A DNA stretch of 46,828 nucleotides, from the NCBI GenBank assembly GCA_022844135.1, contig JALHMG010000011.1, positions 1-46,828 on the forward strand. Direction: 5' to 3'. The position numbers were made by a program, and so were the translations under genes. How positions within the stretch are numbered: position 1 is the stretch's first letter; the number at the start of each line of letters is the position of its first letter. Under the pieces are notes generated by a model that saw only the letters and a list, made by a program, of their open reading frames with translations, was not told the origin of the DNA and ran no database searches. The DNA is from Lysobacterales bacterium (GTDB taxonomy: Bacteria; Pseudomonadota; Gammaproteobacteria; Xanthomonadales; SZUA-5). Positions 23,369-34,538 of this stretch are shown piece by piece.

Positions 23369-23396
23369 CTGCGTCTACCAATTCCGCCACTTCGGC
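23310..23396 (-). tRNA. tRNA-Leu (anticodon CAA)
   Basis: Reverse strand, 87 nt with encoded CCA. Acceptor GCCGAAG pairs with CTTCGGC. The D-arm has TGGTAGACGC, the anticodon loop is CTCAAAA flanked by GCGGA/TCCGC, a long variable arm is present as in type II tRNAs, and the T-arm has GGTTCGAGTCC. It reads UUG codons and is the integration target of the adjacent element. Confidence 0.96.
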
Positions 23397-23609
23397 AAAG
23401 CGAGCCGCGAACCATAGCGCGTGACGCGGGTGCTGTGAAGAGGTGGCACACGAAATCGTTTCTGTCATTTCGGGTTCATCTGTTTTGCGTCACCTGTTCA
23501 TGTGTCAACTCGAATGAGTTCATCGGCAACGCGCCTTGATGTTCACGGCACGCTTCGAGACTGGCGCAGCCGGGAGCGCATAGCTCCTATCACCCCTGGA
23601 GAACGACTT

Positions 23610-24161
23610 ATGAAACGCATTCTGTCAATGGCGGTCCTCGCTTTCGCTGCTGCACCCGCATTTGCCCAAGAAGCACCGGTGTACTCCGCCAACATTACCC
23701 AGAGCGAAGTGCTTGCCGCGCAGCAGGCGTGGGGCAATGCGCTGGTGGCTATCGGTAAGGCTTATGAGACGGGCGGTCAGGCAGCGGCCGCGGAACTGGC
23801 CAATAAGGTGCTGGACGATGCCTACGGCTACAACTTGGGCCCGGTGTTGTTCAAGCCCACGCTGACGGAGGCGCCGCAAACCTTCCGCATCACGAAGGAA
23901 GGCGCGCTTGCGTACTTCGTCGGCGGCGACGAGGACTATCCCAACGACAGTGGTTTCGCGTTGAAGGGCTGGACCAAAGTCGAGATCAAGAATGCTGCAA
24001 TCCACATCAACGGAGATGTCGCGACGACGATGGGCAATGTCATGATCACCAACAAGGATGGGTCGGTGACGACGGTGGACAAAACGTGGAAGTTCAAGAA
24101 GACCGACGATGGCAAGCTGCGCATCGTGGTGCACCACAGCTCTCTGCCTTACTCCAGTTGA
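23610..24161 (+). CDS. secreted SnoaL/NTF2-like protein
   Basis: 183 residues; ATG 23610 follows GGAG eight bases upstream. Signal peptide MKRILSMAVLAFAAAPAFAQ. The mature part matches a conserved exported family often mis-named phosphoribosyl-AMP cyclohydrolase: SEVLAAQQAWGNALVAIGKAYETGG, GPVLFKPTLTEAPQTFR, ALAYFVGGDEDYPNDSGFALKGWTKVE, and the end KLRIVVHHSSLPYS. The fold is expected to be an NTF2-like cone (SnoaL/CaMKII-association type). Substrate unknown. It lies 16 bases before the kinase gene, so probably in one operon, perhaps as a ligand-binding partner for the sensor. Confidence 0.8.
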   Translation: MKRILSMAVLAFAAAPAFAQEAPVYSANITQSEVLAAQQAWGNALVAIGKAYETGGQAAAAELANKVLDDAYGYNLGPVLFKPTLTEAPQTFRITKEGALAYFVGGDEDYPNDSGFALKGWTKVEIKNAAIHINGDVATTMGNVMITNKDGSVTTVDKTWKFKKTDDGKLRIVVHHSSLPYSS

Positions 24162-24177
24162 TTGAACAACGGCCGCG

Positions 24178-25737
24178 ATGATTCGCACGCGGCTGTCGAT
24201 CGCGTTCGCCCTGCTCAGCGCTCTGGCGCTGAGTCAGGGCGTTTTCGCATGGTGGGCCGCATCCACTGCCGCGCTGTACGCCGAGCGCAAGGCAATCGCT
24301 TCAGGTATGGAGGCTGAGTACGAGTCGCTGGGTGGCAACAAACAGCGCCTCAAGGTGTGGTTTGCCGAAGCGATGCTGACAGGCAATGCGCCGGCCATCA
24401 CGCGCGTGACGCTGGTGACGCGCATGGAGGACAGCCTTCGCGAGCTGAGGACACTGACTGAGCGTGACGCCGCGGTGCGCGGTGGCCCGTCGCCGGAAGC
24501 GGCAACCGTTGCCACGCTGGAACGAAATATCGAGACGATGGCGAATGCCGTCCGCGAGGCCATCCCGCTGATCGACGCTGGGGATCCCGCCCAGCGATGG
24601 CGGGGCGTGCTGGAGGCATTCGATCGATTGGCGAATCAGGATATGCGCGAGGTGATCCGCGAAGCGATTCTGCGCCAGGATCGGCTGGCCAAAGAGGAAT
24701 CCAAGCGACTGGCAGATGGACTGCGACTGGCGCGCGTCGCCAACGTATGCCTGGCGGCGGTCGCCGTGTTGTTCGGCGCCTTTGCGGTTTGGTACTTCGT
24801 AACGCACCTGCAGCAACCGTTCACCCGTTTGACCGATGTGGCAGCTCGATTTGCCCGAGGCGAGTTGACCGCGCGCAGCGGCCTGACAGGACGCGACGAG
24901 TTTGCACGCCTCGGCGGATTGCTCGACTCGATGGCAACGAGCCTGCAGCAGGCGCACGCGCGGGATGTGGACGTGCAGCGCTCGCTCGATGACTTGATCG
25001 CCACGCGGACACGATCGGTGATGCAGGCGCATGAGGCGATGTTGCGCGTGGAAGGCCAGCGGCGGCAGTTCTTTGCGGAGGTCAGCCATGAGTTGCGTAC
25101 GCCCGTTACTGTGATCCGAGGCGAGGCCGATATCGCGTTGCGTGCTGGCGATGATGCGAACGAGCTGAAGGCCAGTTTGCGACGTATCCGTGATGCCGCC
25201 AAGGACTTGTCGGCGCGGGTGCAGGACTTGCTCGACGCTGCGCGCAGCGGATCGCACGACTACACTTTCGTGCTGGCGCCGCATGCGTTGCCGGCTTTGA
25301 TCGAAGCGGTCGTTGTGCAGATGCAAGCGCTGGCTCGCTACCGCGGGATTTCGCTGTCGATGAACCCGGCGCCCGATTGCACCGTGCTCGCCGATGGCGA
25401 GCGCCTGCAGCAGGCGCTGACAACGGTGCTCGACAATGCGCTTCGCTACACGCCTGAAGGCGGCAAGGTCGTCGTTCAGGTCACCCGGAACGACGAATGG
25501 GTTTGCATCCAGGTCGACGACGACGGTCCAGGCATGAGCGCCACCGAACTCGCCCAGGCGCGCAATGCGCAGTTTCGCGGCAGCGCCGCCAGCGCGCACC
25601 CCACAGGCGCCGGGCTTGGTTTGTCGATTGCCGATCGTATTCTGCAGGCGCATGGCGGCTCAATTGAACTGTCGATGCGCAGTCCGCGCGGCCTTCGCGT
25701 ACAGTTGCAGTTGCCGATGGAAACGGACAACGCATGA
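24178..25737 (+). CDS. membrane sensor histidine kinase
   Basis: 519 residues. TM1 at about 5-30, a periplasmic helical sensor region (~30-185), TM2 at about 185-212 (VANVCLAAVAVLFGAFAVWYFV), then HAMP. The dimerisation helix has FFAEVSHELRTPVTVIRGEA with phospho-acceptor His304. HATPase motifs: N-box TVLDNALRYTPEGG, G1 VDDDGPGMS, G2 GAGLGLSIADRIL. It overlaps the response-regulator gene by ATGA. Its signal is unknown. The periplasmic part has no Cache or PAS signature that I can recognise; it looks like a four-helix bundle. The upstream NTF2-like secreted protein is a possible partner. Confidence 0.93.
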   Translation: MIRTRLSIAFALLSALALSQGVFAWWAASTAALYAERKAIASGMEAEYESLGGNKQRLKVWFAEAMLTGNAPAITRVTLVTRMEDSLRELRTLTERDAAVRGGPSPEAATVATLERNIETMANAVREAIPLIDAGDPAQRWRGVLEAFDRLANQDMREVIREAILRQDRLAKEESKRLADGLRLARVANVCLAAVAVLFGAFAVWYFVTHLQQPFTRLTDVAARFARGELTARSGLTGRDEFARLGGLLDSMATSLQQAHARDVDVQRSLDDLIATRTRSVMQAHEAMLRVEGQRRQFFAEVSHELRTPVTVIRGEADIALRAGDDANELKASLRRIRDAAKDLSARVQDLLDAARSGSHDYTFVLAPHALPALIEAVVVQMQALARYRGISLSMNPAPDCTVLADGERLQQALTTVLDNALRYTPEGGKVVVQVTRNDEWVCIQVDDDGPGMSATELAQARNAQFRGSAASAHPTGAGLGLSIADRILQAHGGSIELSMRSPRGLRVQLQLPMETDNA

Positions 25738-26408
25738 ACTTGATGGTGGTCGAAGACGACGCGCGTGTCGCTGATTTTTTGACGCGAGGATTACGAGCCG
25801 AGGGCTTTCGCGTGCAAGCGCTGAAGACAGGCGAGGAAGCCCTGGTGTATGCGCGTCAGGACACTCCAGCGCTGATTCTGCTCGACGTGATGCTGCCCGG
25901 TATCAGTGGCATGGAGGTATGCCAGCAGTTGCGTGCAGCGCGGATCGCGACGCCGGTGCTGATGTTGACGGCCATGGGCACCGTGCAGGATCGCGTTGCC
26001 GGGCTGCGTTGCGGCGCGGACGATTACCTGACCAAACCCTTCGCATTCGAAGAATTGCTGGCGCGAATCGAGGCCTTGTTGCGTCGCCCGCCGGCACTGG
26101 TCGAACGTAGCTCGGTACTGACGGTGGGACCGATCAGCTTCGATCGTGAGCGTATGGAAGTTAGCCGAAACGGCGAGCCCGTGCCGATGACCGCGCGCGA
26201 GATGGCCCTGCTCGAATTACTGATGAGTTCGCCCGGACGACTTTTCAGTCGCGAGCGCATTCTGTCCAACGTCTGGGGCGTGGACGAAGATCCGCTGACC
26301 AACGTGGTCGACGTTTACATCCGCCGCTTGCGCACGAAAATCGACGGCGATGGCCCTTCGATGATCAGCACCGTGCGCGGATTGGGCTATCGCTTCGAGG
26401 CGCAGTGA
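25734..26408 (+). CDS. OmpR/PhoB-family response regulator
   Basis: 224 residues. The receiver domain has the acidic pair VVEDD (residues 5-9), phospho-acceptor Asp51 (LILLDVMLPG), Thr in MLTAMG and Lys in YLTKPF. The C-terminal winged-helix DNA-binding domain (from about 125) has MTAREMALLELLMSSPGRLFSRERIL, the VVDVYIRRLRTKI recognition helix and VRGLGYRF. It pairs with the upstream kinase through the 4-base overlap. Kinase before regulator is the less common gene order. Confidence 0.95.
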   Translation: MNLMVVEDDARVADFLTRGLRAEGFRVQALKTGEEALVYARQDTPALILLDVMLPGISGMEVCQQLRAARIATPVLMLTAMGTVQDRVAGLRCGADDYLTKPFAFEELLARIEALLRRPPALVERSSVLTVGPISFDRERMEVSRNGEPVPMTAREMALLELLMSSPGRLFSRERILSNVWGVDEDPLTNVVDVYIRRLRTKIDGDGPSMISTVRGLGYRFEAQ

Positions 26409-26423
26409 GTTCGTGTCAGGCCC

Positions 26424-26442
26424 GCGGAGCGAAATTCTCCGC
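26424..26442 (+). terminator. possible terminator after the two-component genes
   Basis: GCGGAG (26424-26429) pairs with CTCCGC (26437-26442) around CGAAATT. Only a weak T-run (CTTT) follows 8 bases later, so it may be inefficient. Confidence 0.35.
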
Positions 26443-26470
26443 ATGAAACTTTGACCCGAAGCTTTCTCGT

Positions 26471-26500
26471 TTGACGCGTCGCAACAAGCTGTGCTGTAGT
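26471..26500 (+). promoter_or_regulatory. putative promoter for gltB
   Basis: TTGACG (26471-26476), an 18-base gap, then TGTAGT (26495-26500). It would give a leader of about 25 bases to ATG 26532, long enough to hold the GGGAAAG used as ribosome binding site. Confidence 0.45.
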
Positions 26501-26531
26501 CGAACGGTCCATTGCGATGGGAAAGCGTTCG

Positions 26532-29500
26532 ATGCGGCAAGCAGGGCTTTACGATCCGGCGTTCGAGAAGGACAGCTGCGGCTTTGGCTTGATCGCACAG
26601 CTCGACGACAAGCCGTCGCGCAGCATCGTGTCGGCCGCGCTGGAGGCGCTGTCGCGCATGACGCATCGCGGCGCGGTGGCGGCCGATGGCATGAGCGGCG
26701 ATGGCTGCGGATTGCTGATGCGTCGTCCGGATGCCTTTCTTCGGCGAATTGCGGCGGAGTCGCAGATCGCACTGACCGATACCTTTGCCAGCGGCATCGT
26801 GTTCTTGCCGCACGATGCGGTTGCCGCAAAGAGCGCGCGCGCTCGGATCGAAAGCGAAACGCACGCTGCGGGCCTCGAGTTTCTCGGTTGGCGCACGGTG
26901 CCGGTGGACACGAGCGCCTGCGGTCCGGAGGCCGATCGCACCCGCCCTGAGATCGTGCAAGTCTTTGTCGGTGCGCGCGACGACACTGACGCGCCAGCAT
27001 TCGAGCGCGCTTTGTACCAGCTGCGGCGGCGCTGCGAAATGGCGCTGAGCGATGTGCGCGACTTTTACGTCATCAGTCTGTCGGCGCACGTGCTGGCATT
27101 CAAGGGCATGGTCATGCCCGCGTACTTGCCGAAGTTCTATCTTGATCTTGCCCGGCCCGAACTCGCCTCCAGCGCGTGCGTGTTCCATCAGCGATTCTCC
27201 ACCAACACCATGCCGCGATGGCCGCTCGCGCAGCCGTTCCGGCTGCTAGCCCATAACGGTGAGATCAACTCGATTCAGGGCAACCGCAACTGGATGCGCG
27301 CACGTGGCCCGCGCTTCCGCTCGCCGCTGGTGGACTACCGCGAGCTGCAGCCGGTGGTATCGATGGAAGGTTCGGACTCGCAGACGCTCGACAACATGCT
27401 CGAAGCGCTGCTCGTGGGCGGTATGGACCTGCTTCACGCAATGCGCGTGTTGATACCGCCTGCATGGCGCGATCGCGAGGATCTGGATTCGGATATCAAG
27501 GCGTTCTATGAGTACTACCAGTTGCATATGGAGCCTTGGGATGGGCCGGCGGGCATCGTCATGCTCGATGCCCGCTACGCGGCGTGCACGCTCGATCGCA
27601 ATGGTCTGCGCCCTGCCCGCTATTTGCTGACACGCGATCGGCATGTCGTGATTTCCTCCGAGGCGGGCGTGTTCGATGTCTCGCCAGCGGATGTGATCGA
27701 AAAAGGTCGCCTTGGCCCCGGCGAAATGGTGGCGGTCGACCTGCTGCGTGGCGAGTTCTTGAAGAGCCGCGATATCGATGCGATCAATCGTGCGCGTGCG
27801 CCGTACAAGCGCTGGCTAAAGACCGGCGTGCGTTATTTGAGCAATTCGCTGATCGATCCTTCGCTCGCGATTGAGCCGATGGACTCGCCAACGCTGGCCG
27901 TTCACCAGAAGCTTTTTGGATTGTCGCGCGAGGAGCGCGATACGATTCTGAAGTCTTTGGCAGAGAGCGAATCGGAGGCAACCGGTTCCATGGGCGATGA
28001 CACGCCCGTGGCGGTGATGAGTCAGAAGCCGCGTTCGTTGTTCGACTACTTCCGACAGAGTTTCGCGCAAGTCACCAACCCGCCGATCGACTCCTTACGC
28101 GAGCAGCGCGTGATGTCGCTGATGACGCAGCTCGGACGCGAGTGCAACATCTTCGAGGCGGCGCCGAGTTACGCCAGGCAGATCGTTCTGAACTCGCCAA
28201 TTCTGTCGCAGCGCAAGCTCAAGCAAATCTTGTCGATGAGCGATTTCGGCGGGCACGTCGAGATCGATTTGAACTACTCGAGCGACAGCACCCTGCCGCA
28301 AGCGCTGGATGCCATCTGCGCGCGCGCCGAAGAGGCGGTGCGTGGCGGAACGCTGTTGGTGTTTCTGACGGACCGGCACGTGGCGCCGGACAAGATTCCG
28401 GTGCATGCATTGCTCGCCGTCGGTGCCGTGCATCAGCATTTGACGCGTGCCGGCCTTCGCGCCGCGTGCAACATCCTCGTTGAGACTGCGGTCGCGCGCG
28501 ATCCGCACCATTTCGCGTGCTTGATTGGTTTTGGCGCAACGGCGATTCAACCCTATCTTGCGTATCAGTCTCTGCTCGCTCTGGTGCGCTCGGGGCAAAT
28601 CAAACGGCGTTTCGGCGAGCCCTTGGAACTTGGCCGGTCGTTCCGCCGTGGCGTGCGCAAAGGCCTGCTCAAGATTCTCTCGAAAATGGGCATCTCGTGC
28701 GTCGACAGTTACCGTGGCGCGCAACTTTTCGAGATCGTCGGGCTCGCCAGCGAAGTGGTCCAGCGTTGCTTCACCAACACGCCAAGCCGCATCGAAGGCG
28801 CGGGATTCGCTGAGATCGAAGCTGAGCAGCGCGAGCTTTGCGGAAAAGCCTGGAACGCCACCACGCTGGTCGATCCTGGCGGCTTGCTGAAGTTCATGCA
28901 GGGTGGCGAGTACCACATGTACAACCCGGACGTGATCGCGCGCTTGCAAGCGGCGGTGCGTAGCGGCGATTACGCGTTGTATCGCGAATACTCTGAGGTG
29001 GTGGATTCGCGGCCCCAGTCGGCGCTGCGCGATTTGCTCGACGTGCACAGTCCAAACGCCCCAATTCCACTCGACGAGGTGGAGCCGATCGAGTCGATCT
29101 TGAAGCGCTTCGACTCGGCGGGCATGAGTCTCGGCGCGCTTTCGCCCGAAGCCCATGAGGCCCTGGCGATTGCAATGAACCGGCTCGGCGCGCGCAGCAA
29201 TTCGGGCGAAGGGGGCGAAGATCCGGCGCGTTACGGCAATCAGAAGTCCAGCAAAATCAAGCAGGTCGCCTCCGGCCGCTTCGGCGTGACGCCCGAGTAC
29301 CTGATCAATGCCGAGGTACTGCAGATCAAGGTCGCGCAAGGTGCCAAACCTGGGGAAGGTGGCCAGCTTCCCGGTCATAAGGTCGATGAGTACATCGCGC
29401 GACTGCGCTATGCGAAGCCCGGCATTGGACTGATTTCGCCGCCGCCGCATCACGATATCTACTCCATCGAAGATCTGGCGCAGCTGATCTACGATCTGAA

Positions 29501-30980
29501 GGAAATCAACCCCGATGCGCTGGTATCGGTCAAGCTCGTTTCGCATGCGGGCGTTGGCACGATCGCCGCAGGCGTCGTCAAAGCCTATGCCGATCTGATC
29601 ACCATTTCCGGTCACGATGGCGGCACCGGCGCGAGCCCGCTGAGTTCCATCAAGTACGCGGGAACGCCATGGGAGTTGGGCCTTTCCGAGGCGCACCAGA
29701 CGCTCAAGCGCAACGATTTGCGCAAGAAGGTGCGGTTGCAAACCGATGGCGGGCTCAAGACCGGGCTTGATGTGATCAAGGCCGCAGCACTCGGCGCTGA
29801 GAGTTTCGGCTTCGGCACCGCGCCCATGGTCGCGTTGGGCTGCAAGTACCTGCGCATCTGCCATCTCAACAACTGCGCCACTGGCGTTGCCACCCAGCAC
29901 CAAACGCTGCGCAAACTGCACTTCGTCGGCCTGCCGGAGATGGTCGAACACTACTTCCGGTTCGTGGCTCAAGACGTGCGCGAGCGCCTCGCGGCGCTTG
30001 GATTGCGCACGCTCGATCAGCTGATCGGACGCACCGAGTTTTTGCGGCCGAACGCAGGCGCTGGACCCAAGCAGGCGCGCCTCGATCTCACCCCGCTGCT
30101 TGGCGATGGCCTGGCGAGCGATGCGCCGAACTGCTGTATCGATGAGCGCAATACGCCCTTCGACAAGGGCACGCTCGCCGCACAAATGCTGAGCGATTCG
30201 CGCCCGGCGATTGCAACCAAAGCCGGAGGCGAGTTCGCCTATCGCGTCAGCAATCGCGACCGCAGCATCGGCGCGCGGTTGTCGGGCGAAATAGCACGGC
30301 ACCACGGCAATCTGGGTATGAGCGAAGCGCCTATTGTCTTCAAGCTCACAGGTTCTGCGGGCCAGAGCTTTGGCGCCTGGAACGCGGGTGGTCTGGTGCT
30401 CGATCTCACCGGCGAGGCGAACGATTACGTCGGCAAAGGCATGGCCGGCGGCAAGATCGTGATTCGCCCGCCCGCCGACGCCGGGTTTGAACCGAAGAAC
30501 ACTGTGATCGTCGGTAACACCTGTTTGTATGGTGCCACGGGCGGCGAGTTTTTCGCCTCAGGGCGCGCCGGCGAACGCTTTGCGGTGCGTAATTCAGGCG
30601 CGCTCGCAGTCATCGAAGGCTCCGGCGATCACGCCTGCGAGTACATGACGGGTGGTTGCGTTGCCGTGCTGGGCCGCACGGGTCTGAACTTCGGCGCCGG
30701 ATTCACCGGCGGCTTCGCCTACGTGCTCGATATCGAGCGCGATTTTGTGGACCGCTACAACCCGGAGCTGATCGACATCGTGCGCATCTCCACCGAAGGT
30801 ATGGAAAACCACCTTTCGCATTTGCGCGAGCTGTTGCGTCGACATCATCTCGAGACCGGCAGCACCTGGGCCCGCGAGCTGCGCGAGGATTTCCGCGAAG
30901 TGCTGCCGCGGTTCTGGCTGGTCAAACCCAAGGCCGCGAGCCTGGAGAGCTTGACCGAGACGTTGAAGCGGGCGGCGTAG
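26532..30980 (+). CDS. gltB: glutamate synthase (NADPH) large subunit
   Basis: 1482 residues, normal for the family. It makes glutamate from 2-oxoglutarate and glutamine ammonia. The start is ATG 26532 with GGGAAAG six bases upstream; ATG 26517 in frame would add MGKRS. The short propeptide ends before nucleophile Cys16 (CGFGLIAQLD), which heads the class II amidotransferase domain. The central domain and the FMN-binding synthase domain follow (NSGEGGEDPARYG, QGAKPGEGGQLPG, SGHDGGTGASPLSSIK). The 3Fe-4S cysteines are 1104, 1110 and 1115. The GXGXG beta-helix closes the protein (GGLVLDLTGEANDYVGKGMAGG). Operon with gltD, 97 bases downstream. Confidence 0.97.
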   Translation: MRQAGLYDPAFEKDSCGFGLIAQLDDKPSRSIVSAALEALSRMTHRGAVAADGMSGDGCGLLMRRPDAFLRRIAAESQIALTDTFASGIVFLPHDAVAAKSARARIESETHAAGLEFLGWRTVPVDTSACGPEADRTRPEIVQVFVGARDDTDAPAFERALYQLRRRCEMALSDVRDFYVISLSAHVLAFKGMVMPAYLPKFYLDLARPELASSACVFHQRFSTNTMPRWPLAQPFRLLAHNGEINSIQGNRNWMRARGPRFRSPLVDYRELQPVVSMEGSDSQTLDNMLEALLVGGMDLLHAMRVLIPPAWRDREDLDSDIKAFYEYYQLHMEPWDGPAGIVMLDARYAACTLDRNGLRPARYLLTRDRHVVISSEAGVFDVSPADVIEKGRLGPGEMVAVDLLRGEFLKSRDIDAINRARAPYKRWLKTGVRYLSNSLIDPSLAIEPMDSPTLAVHQKLFGLSREERDTILKSLAESESEATGSMGDDTPVAVMSQKPRSLFDYFRQSFAQVTNPPIDSLREQRVMSLMTQLGRECNIFEAAPSYARQIVLNSPILSQRKLKQILSMSDFGGHVEIDLNYSSDSTLPQALDAICARAEEAVRGGTLLVFLTDRHVAPDKIPVHALLAVGAVHQHLTRAGLRAACNILVETAVARDPHHFACLIGFGATAIQPYLAYQSLLALVRSGQIKRRFGEPLELGRSFRRGVRKGLLKILSKMGISCVDSYRGAQLFEIVGLASEVVQRCFTNTPSRIEGAGFAEIEAEQRELCGKAWNATTLVDPGGLLKFMQGGEYHMYNPDVIARLQAAVRSGDYALYREYSEVVDSRPQSALRDLLDVHSPNAPIPLDEVEPIESILKRFDSAGMSLGALSPEAHEALAIAMNRLGARSNSGEGGEDPARYGNQKSSKIKQVASGRFGVTPEYLINAEVLQIKVAQGAKPGEGGQLPGHKVDEYIARLRYAKPGIGLISPPPHHDIYSIEDLAQLIYDLKEINPDALVSVKLVSHAGVGTIAAGVVKAYADLITISGHDGGTGASPLSSIKYAGTPWELGLSEAHQTLKRNDLRKKVRLQTDGGLKTGLDVIKAAALGAESFGFGTAPMVALGCKYLRICHLNNCATGVATQHQTLRKLHFVGLPEMVEHYFRFVAQDVRERLAALGLRTLDQLIGRTEFLRPNAGAGPKQARLDLTPLLGDGLASDAPNCCIDERNTPFDKGTLAAQMLSDSRPAIATKAGGEFAYRVSNRDRSIGARLSGEIARHHGNLGMSEAPIVFKLTGSAGQSFGAWNAGGLVLDLTGEANDYVGKGMAGGKIVIRPPADAGFEPKNTVIVGNTCLYGATGGEFFASGRAGERFAVRNSGALAVIEGSGDHACEYMTGGCVAVLGRTGLNFGAGFTGGFAYVLDIERDFVDRYNPELIDIVRISTEGMENHLSHLRELLRRHHLETGSTWARELREDFREVLPRFWLVKPKAASLESLTETLKRAA

Positions 30981-31059
30981 TTACCAGACCTGTTACCCCT
31001 TCCCTTTTCGTGTCTTCGTGTCTTCGTGTGAGCAATCGCTCCGCGCAAATAACCAATAG

Positions 31060-32487
<1,428 letters not shown>

Positions 32488-32794
32488 GCGCGCTGAGGCG
32501 TTGTCATCACCCGGCATCTGGATCACTGGCGACCCGTGCTCGATGGATGGCTCGATGACCTCCATTGGCGGCGCGGCCATGCTCGCCCGCCACTTTGCGC
32601 CAAGATCGATGACCAGACGATCTCTGGTCGGATGATCGAGTGGTACTTGCAGGACGACACTCAGTCTCTCTTCGCTCACGAAACGACGCCAGCAGAAGCG
32701 CAAGGGAATAAACTCGCCTTTACGCGAAACACGTCGTTCGGATTCCTTATCCGACGGCATTCTATGCAGGCACCAACACCTGGGACTCACTGCC
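32488..32794. other. intergenic region between gltD and the TPR protein
   Basis: 307 bases with no convincing gene on either strand and no clear promoter or terminator. The open frames across it are read-through from neighbouring shadows. Confidence 0.4.
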
Positions 32795-33934
32795 ATGCGG
32801 ATTCCTGCTGTCGTCGTTTACTCGCTGCTATTGCTCTGCGCCGGACCCGCCAACGCGCTGGGAACACCTGGCGCCGCGGACACCGGCGAACGCTTCGTGG
32901 CAGCAATCAACAGCGTCGATGGTGGAGCGTTCAACGACATGCTGGATGCCGAGGCGATCGCTGCGCGCGTCTTAGGTGGCATCGCGCCGGATGCGCCGGA
33001 GCGTAAGGGCTTTCACAACGTTCTCAGCTCAAAATATTCGATGCTGGGTTGGAGTCTTTCCGCCCAGTTCATGGCAGGCAAGGCCCGCGCCAAGCTGGTT
33101 TCCGCCACCGATGGCGAGGCGCTGGTGCGCGTGACCATGGGCGAGCCTGGGGATCTCGCGCATTCCTACATGCGCTTGAAGGTCGGGGCTGGCGGCAAAA
33201 TCGAGGACTGGTACGACTACGCCTTAGCGATGTCGATGAGCGAGCAATTGCGCTTCAGCGCCGCGAGCGAGATACCGTTGACAACGCTGGTGGCGATGCT
33301 GTTCGGGCGCAGCGATGACGCGGCGACGGTTGCAAAGTTCAAATCGTTCGCCGCGCACGTCGTACAAGGCAACCAGGCAGCGGCGTACAAGACCTTGCAA
33401 AGCATGCCGGACGAAGTCAAGGCCTCCCGTGCCTATGCAACGCTCTCAGTGGTGCTGTCGCGCCAGTTGGGAATCGATGCTTATCGCGAGACCTTGAACG
33501 CTCTGGTGAAGTCGCATGGCGAAGACAAGGAGCTGCAATTCATACTGATCGACCATTACTTCATGACGGAGCAATACGAAAAAGCGCTCGCCGCTATTGC
33601 CGCAGCCGAACAGGAACTCGGCGCCGATGAGGTCATGTCCGCACAACGTTGTGCTGCGTTGATCGGGATGCAAAGCTACCAGGACGCACTGGTCGCCTGC
33701 GATCGCGCCCTCGCCATAGACCCGACTTTTGACACTGCACTTTGGACACGGGTGCGCGTGGGGCTCACCAGCAAAGACGCCGAGCTGGTGGTCGCGTCGC
33801 TAGAACGCGTTGAGGAGGCAACTGGAACACCCATCGACTACGACGAACTCAGTCAGCGCGACGCATATGCGTGGGTGCGTGAGCAGGAACCGTTCAAGGA
33901 AAAGCTGAGGGCTTCACCTAACAGCGCCCAGTAG
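32795..33934 (+). CDS. exported TPR-containing protein
   Basis: 379 residues. Signal peptide MRIPAVVVYSLLLLCAGPANA. The N-terminal ~130 residues resemble an SnoaL/NTF2-like or lipoprotein-type domain (GERFVAAINSVDGGAFNDMLD, then KVGAGGKIEDWYDYAL). From about residue 180 helical repeats of TPR type appear, clearest in YEKALAAIAAAEQELG and YQDALVACDRALAIDPTFDTALW. Likely periplasmic and protein-binding. No enzyme motif. The C-terminus faces a tRNA cluster on the opposite strand. Confidence 0.8.
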   Translation: MRIPAVVVYSLLLLCAGPANALGTPGAADTGERFVAAINSVDGGAFNDMLDAEAIAARVLGGIAPDAPERKGFHNVLSSKYSMLGWSLSAQFMAGKARAKLVSATDGEALVRVTMGEPGDLAHSYMRLKVGAGGKIEDWYDYALAMSMSEQLRFSAASEIPLTTLVAMLFGRSDDAATVAKFKSFAAHVVQGNQAAAYKTLQSMPDEVKASRAYATLSVVLSRQLGIDAYRETLNALVKSHGEDKELQFILIDHYFMTEQYEKALAAIAAAEQELGADEVMSAQRCAALIGMQSYQDALVACDRALAIDPTFDTALWTRVRVGLTSKDAELVVASLERVEEATGTPIDYDELSQRDAYAWVREQEPFKEKLRASPNSAQ

Positions 33935-33969
33935 CACGATCCGAACGTAGCCGCTCGGCAGCTGTTTGG

Positions 33970-34055
33970 TGGTGCCCGAGGCCGGACTCGAACCGGCACG
34001 GCTTGTGGCCGAGGGATTTTAAGTCCCTTGCGTCTACCGATTTCGCCACTCGGGC
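33970..34055 (-). tRNA. tRNA-Leu (anticodon TAA)
   Basis: Reverse strand, 86 nt including CCA. Acceptor GCCCGAG pairs with CTCGGGC. D-arm GGTAGACGC; anticodon loop CTTAAAA between AGGGA and TCCCT; long variable arm; T-arm GGTTCGAGTCC. Decodes UUA. Confidence 0.96.
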
Positions 34056-34123
34056 TTGGGAAGCCTGGTATCCGTCCAACGCCGAAACAGGTCGGCGCAG
34101 GATACGTCGGAATCGTGAGCGGA

Positions 34124-34197
34124 TGGAGGCCAGGGTCGGAATCGAACCGGCGTCCACGGCTTTGCAGGCCGCTGCATGACCACTCTGCCACCTGGCC
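34124..34197 (-). tRNA. tRNA-Cys (anticodon GCA)
   Basis: Reverse strand, 74 nt including CCA. Acceptor GGCCAGG; anticodon loop CTGCAAA; T-arm GGTTCGATTCC. Middle member of a Gly-Cys-Leu cluster, with about 65-70 bases between genes, that is probably transcribed together from the Gly side. Confidence 0.96.
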
Positions 34198-34262
34198 ATC
34201 CGCTGGGACTTTGCGTCCCTAAAAACAACGAAACCTCGGTCACCCGAGGTTTCGCCCTGAAC

Positions 34263-34338
<76 letters not shown>

Positions 34339-34538
34339 AAGAGCCGCACAGCATAACGCCGCAAGCTACGATGTCAACACCCCCTCGCCGATTGATTGCG
34401 TGTGGTTCATTTTCTGGCGTGCTATGGCAATGAGCGAGGCGCCTTAGGTGGGCGCCTTGCCTGCCGAACGCAAGTGTTGCCCAGTCGGAGAAGCGCCCGC
34501 TGATAGACTCCAGGTTTACGGCGAATGGCGAGGCGGCG

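Noticed and set aside
24301-25653. 450-codon reverse-strand frame over the histidine kinase
   Set aside because: Shadow; the forward frame has the full kinase motif set.
28095-30305. 736-codon open frame on the reverse strand of gltB
   Set aside because: Shadow of the GC-rich gltB coding strand. The translation has no domain and an Arg/Gln/Val bias typical of antisense frames.
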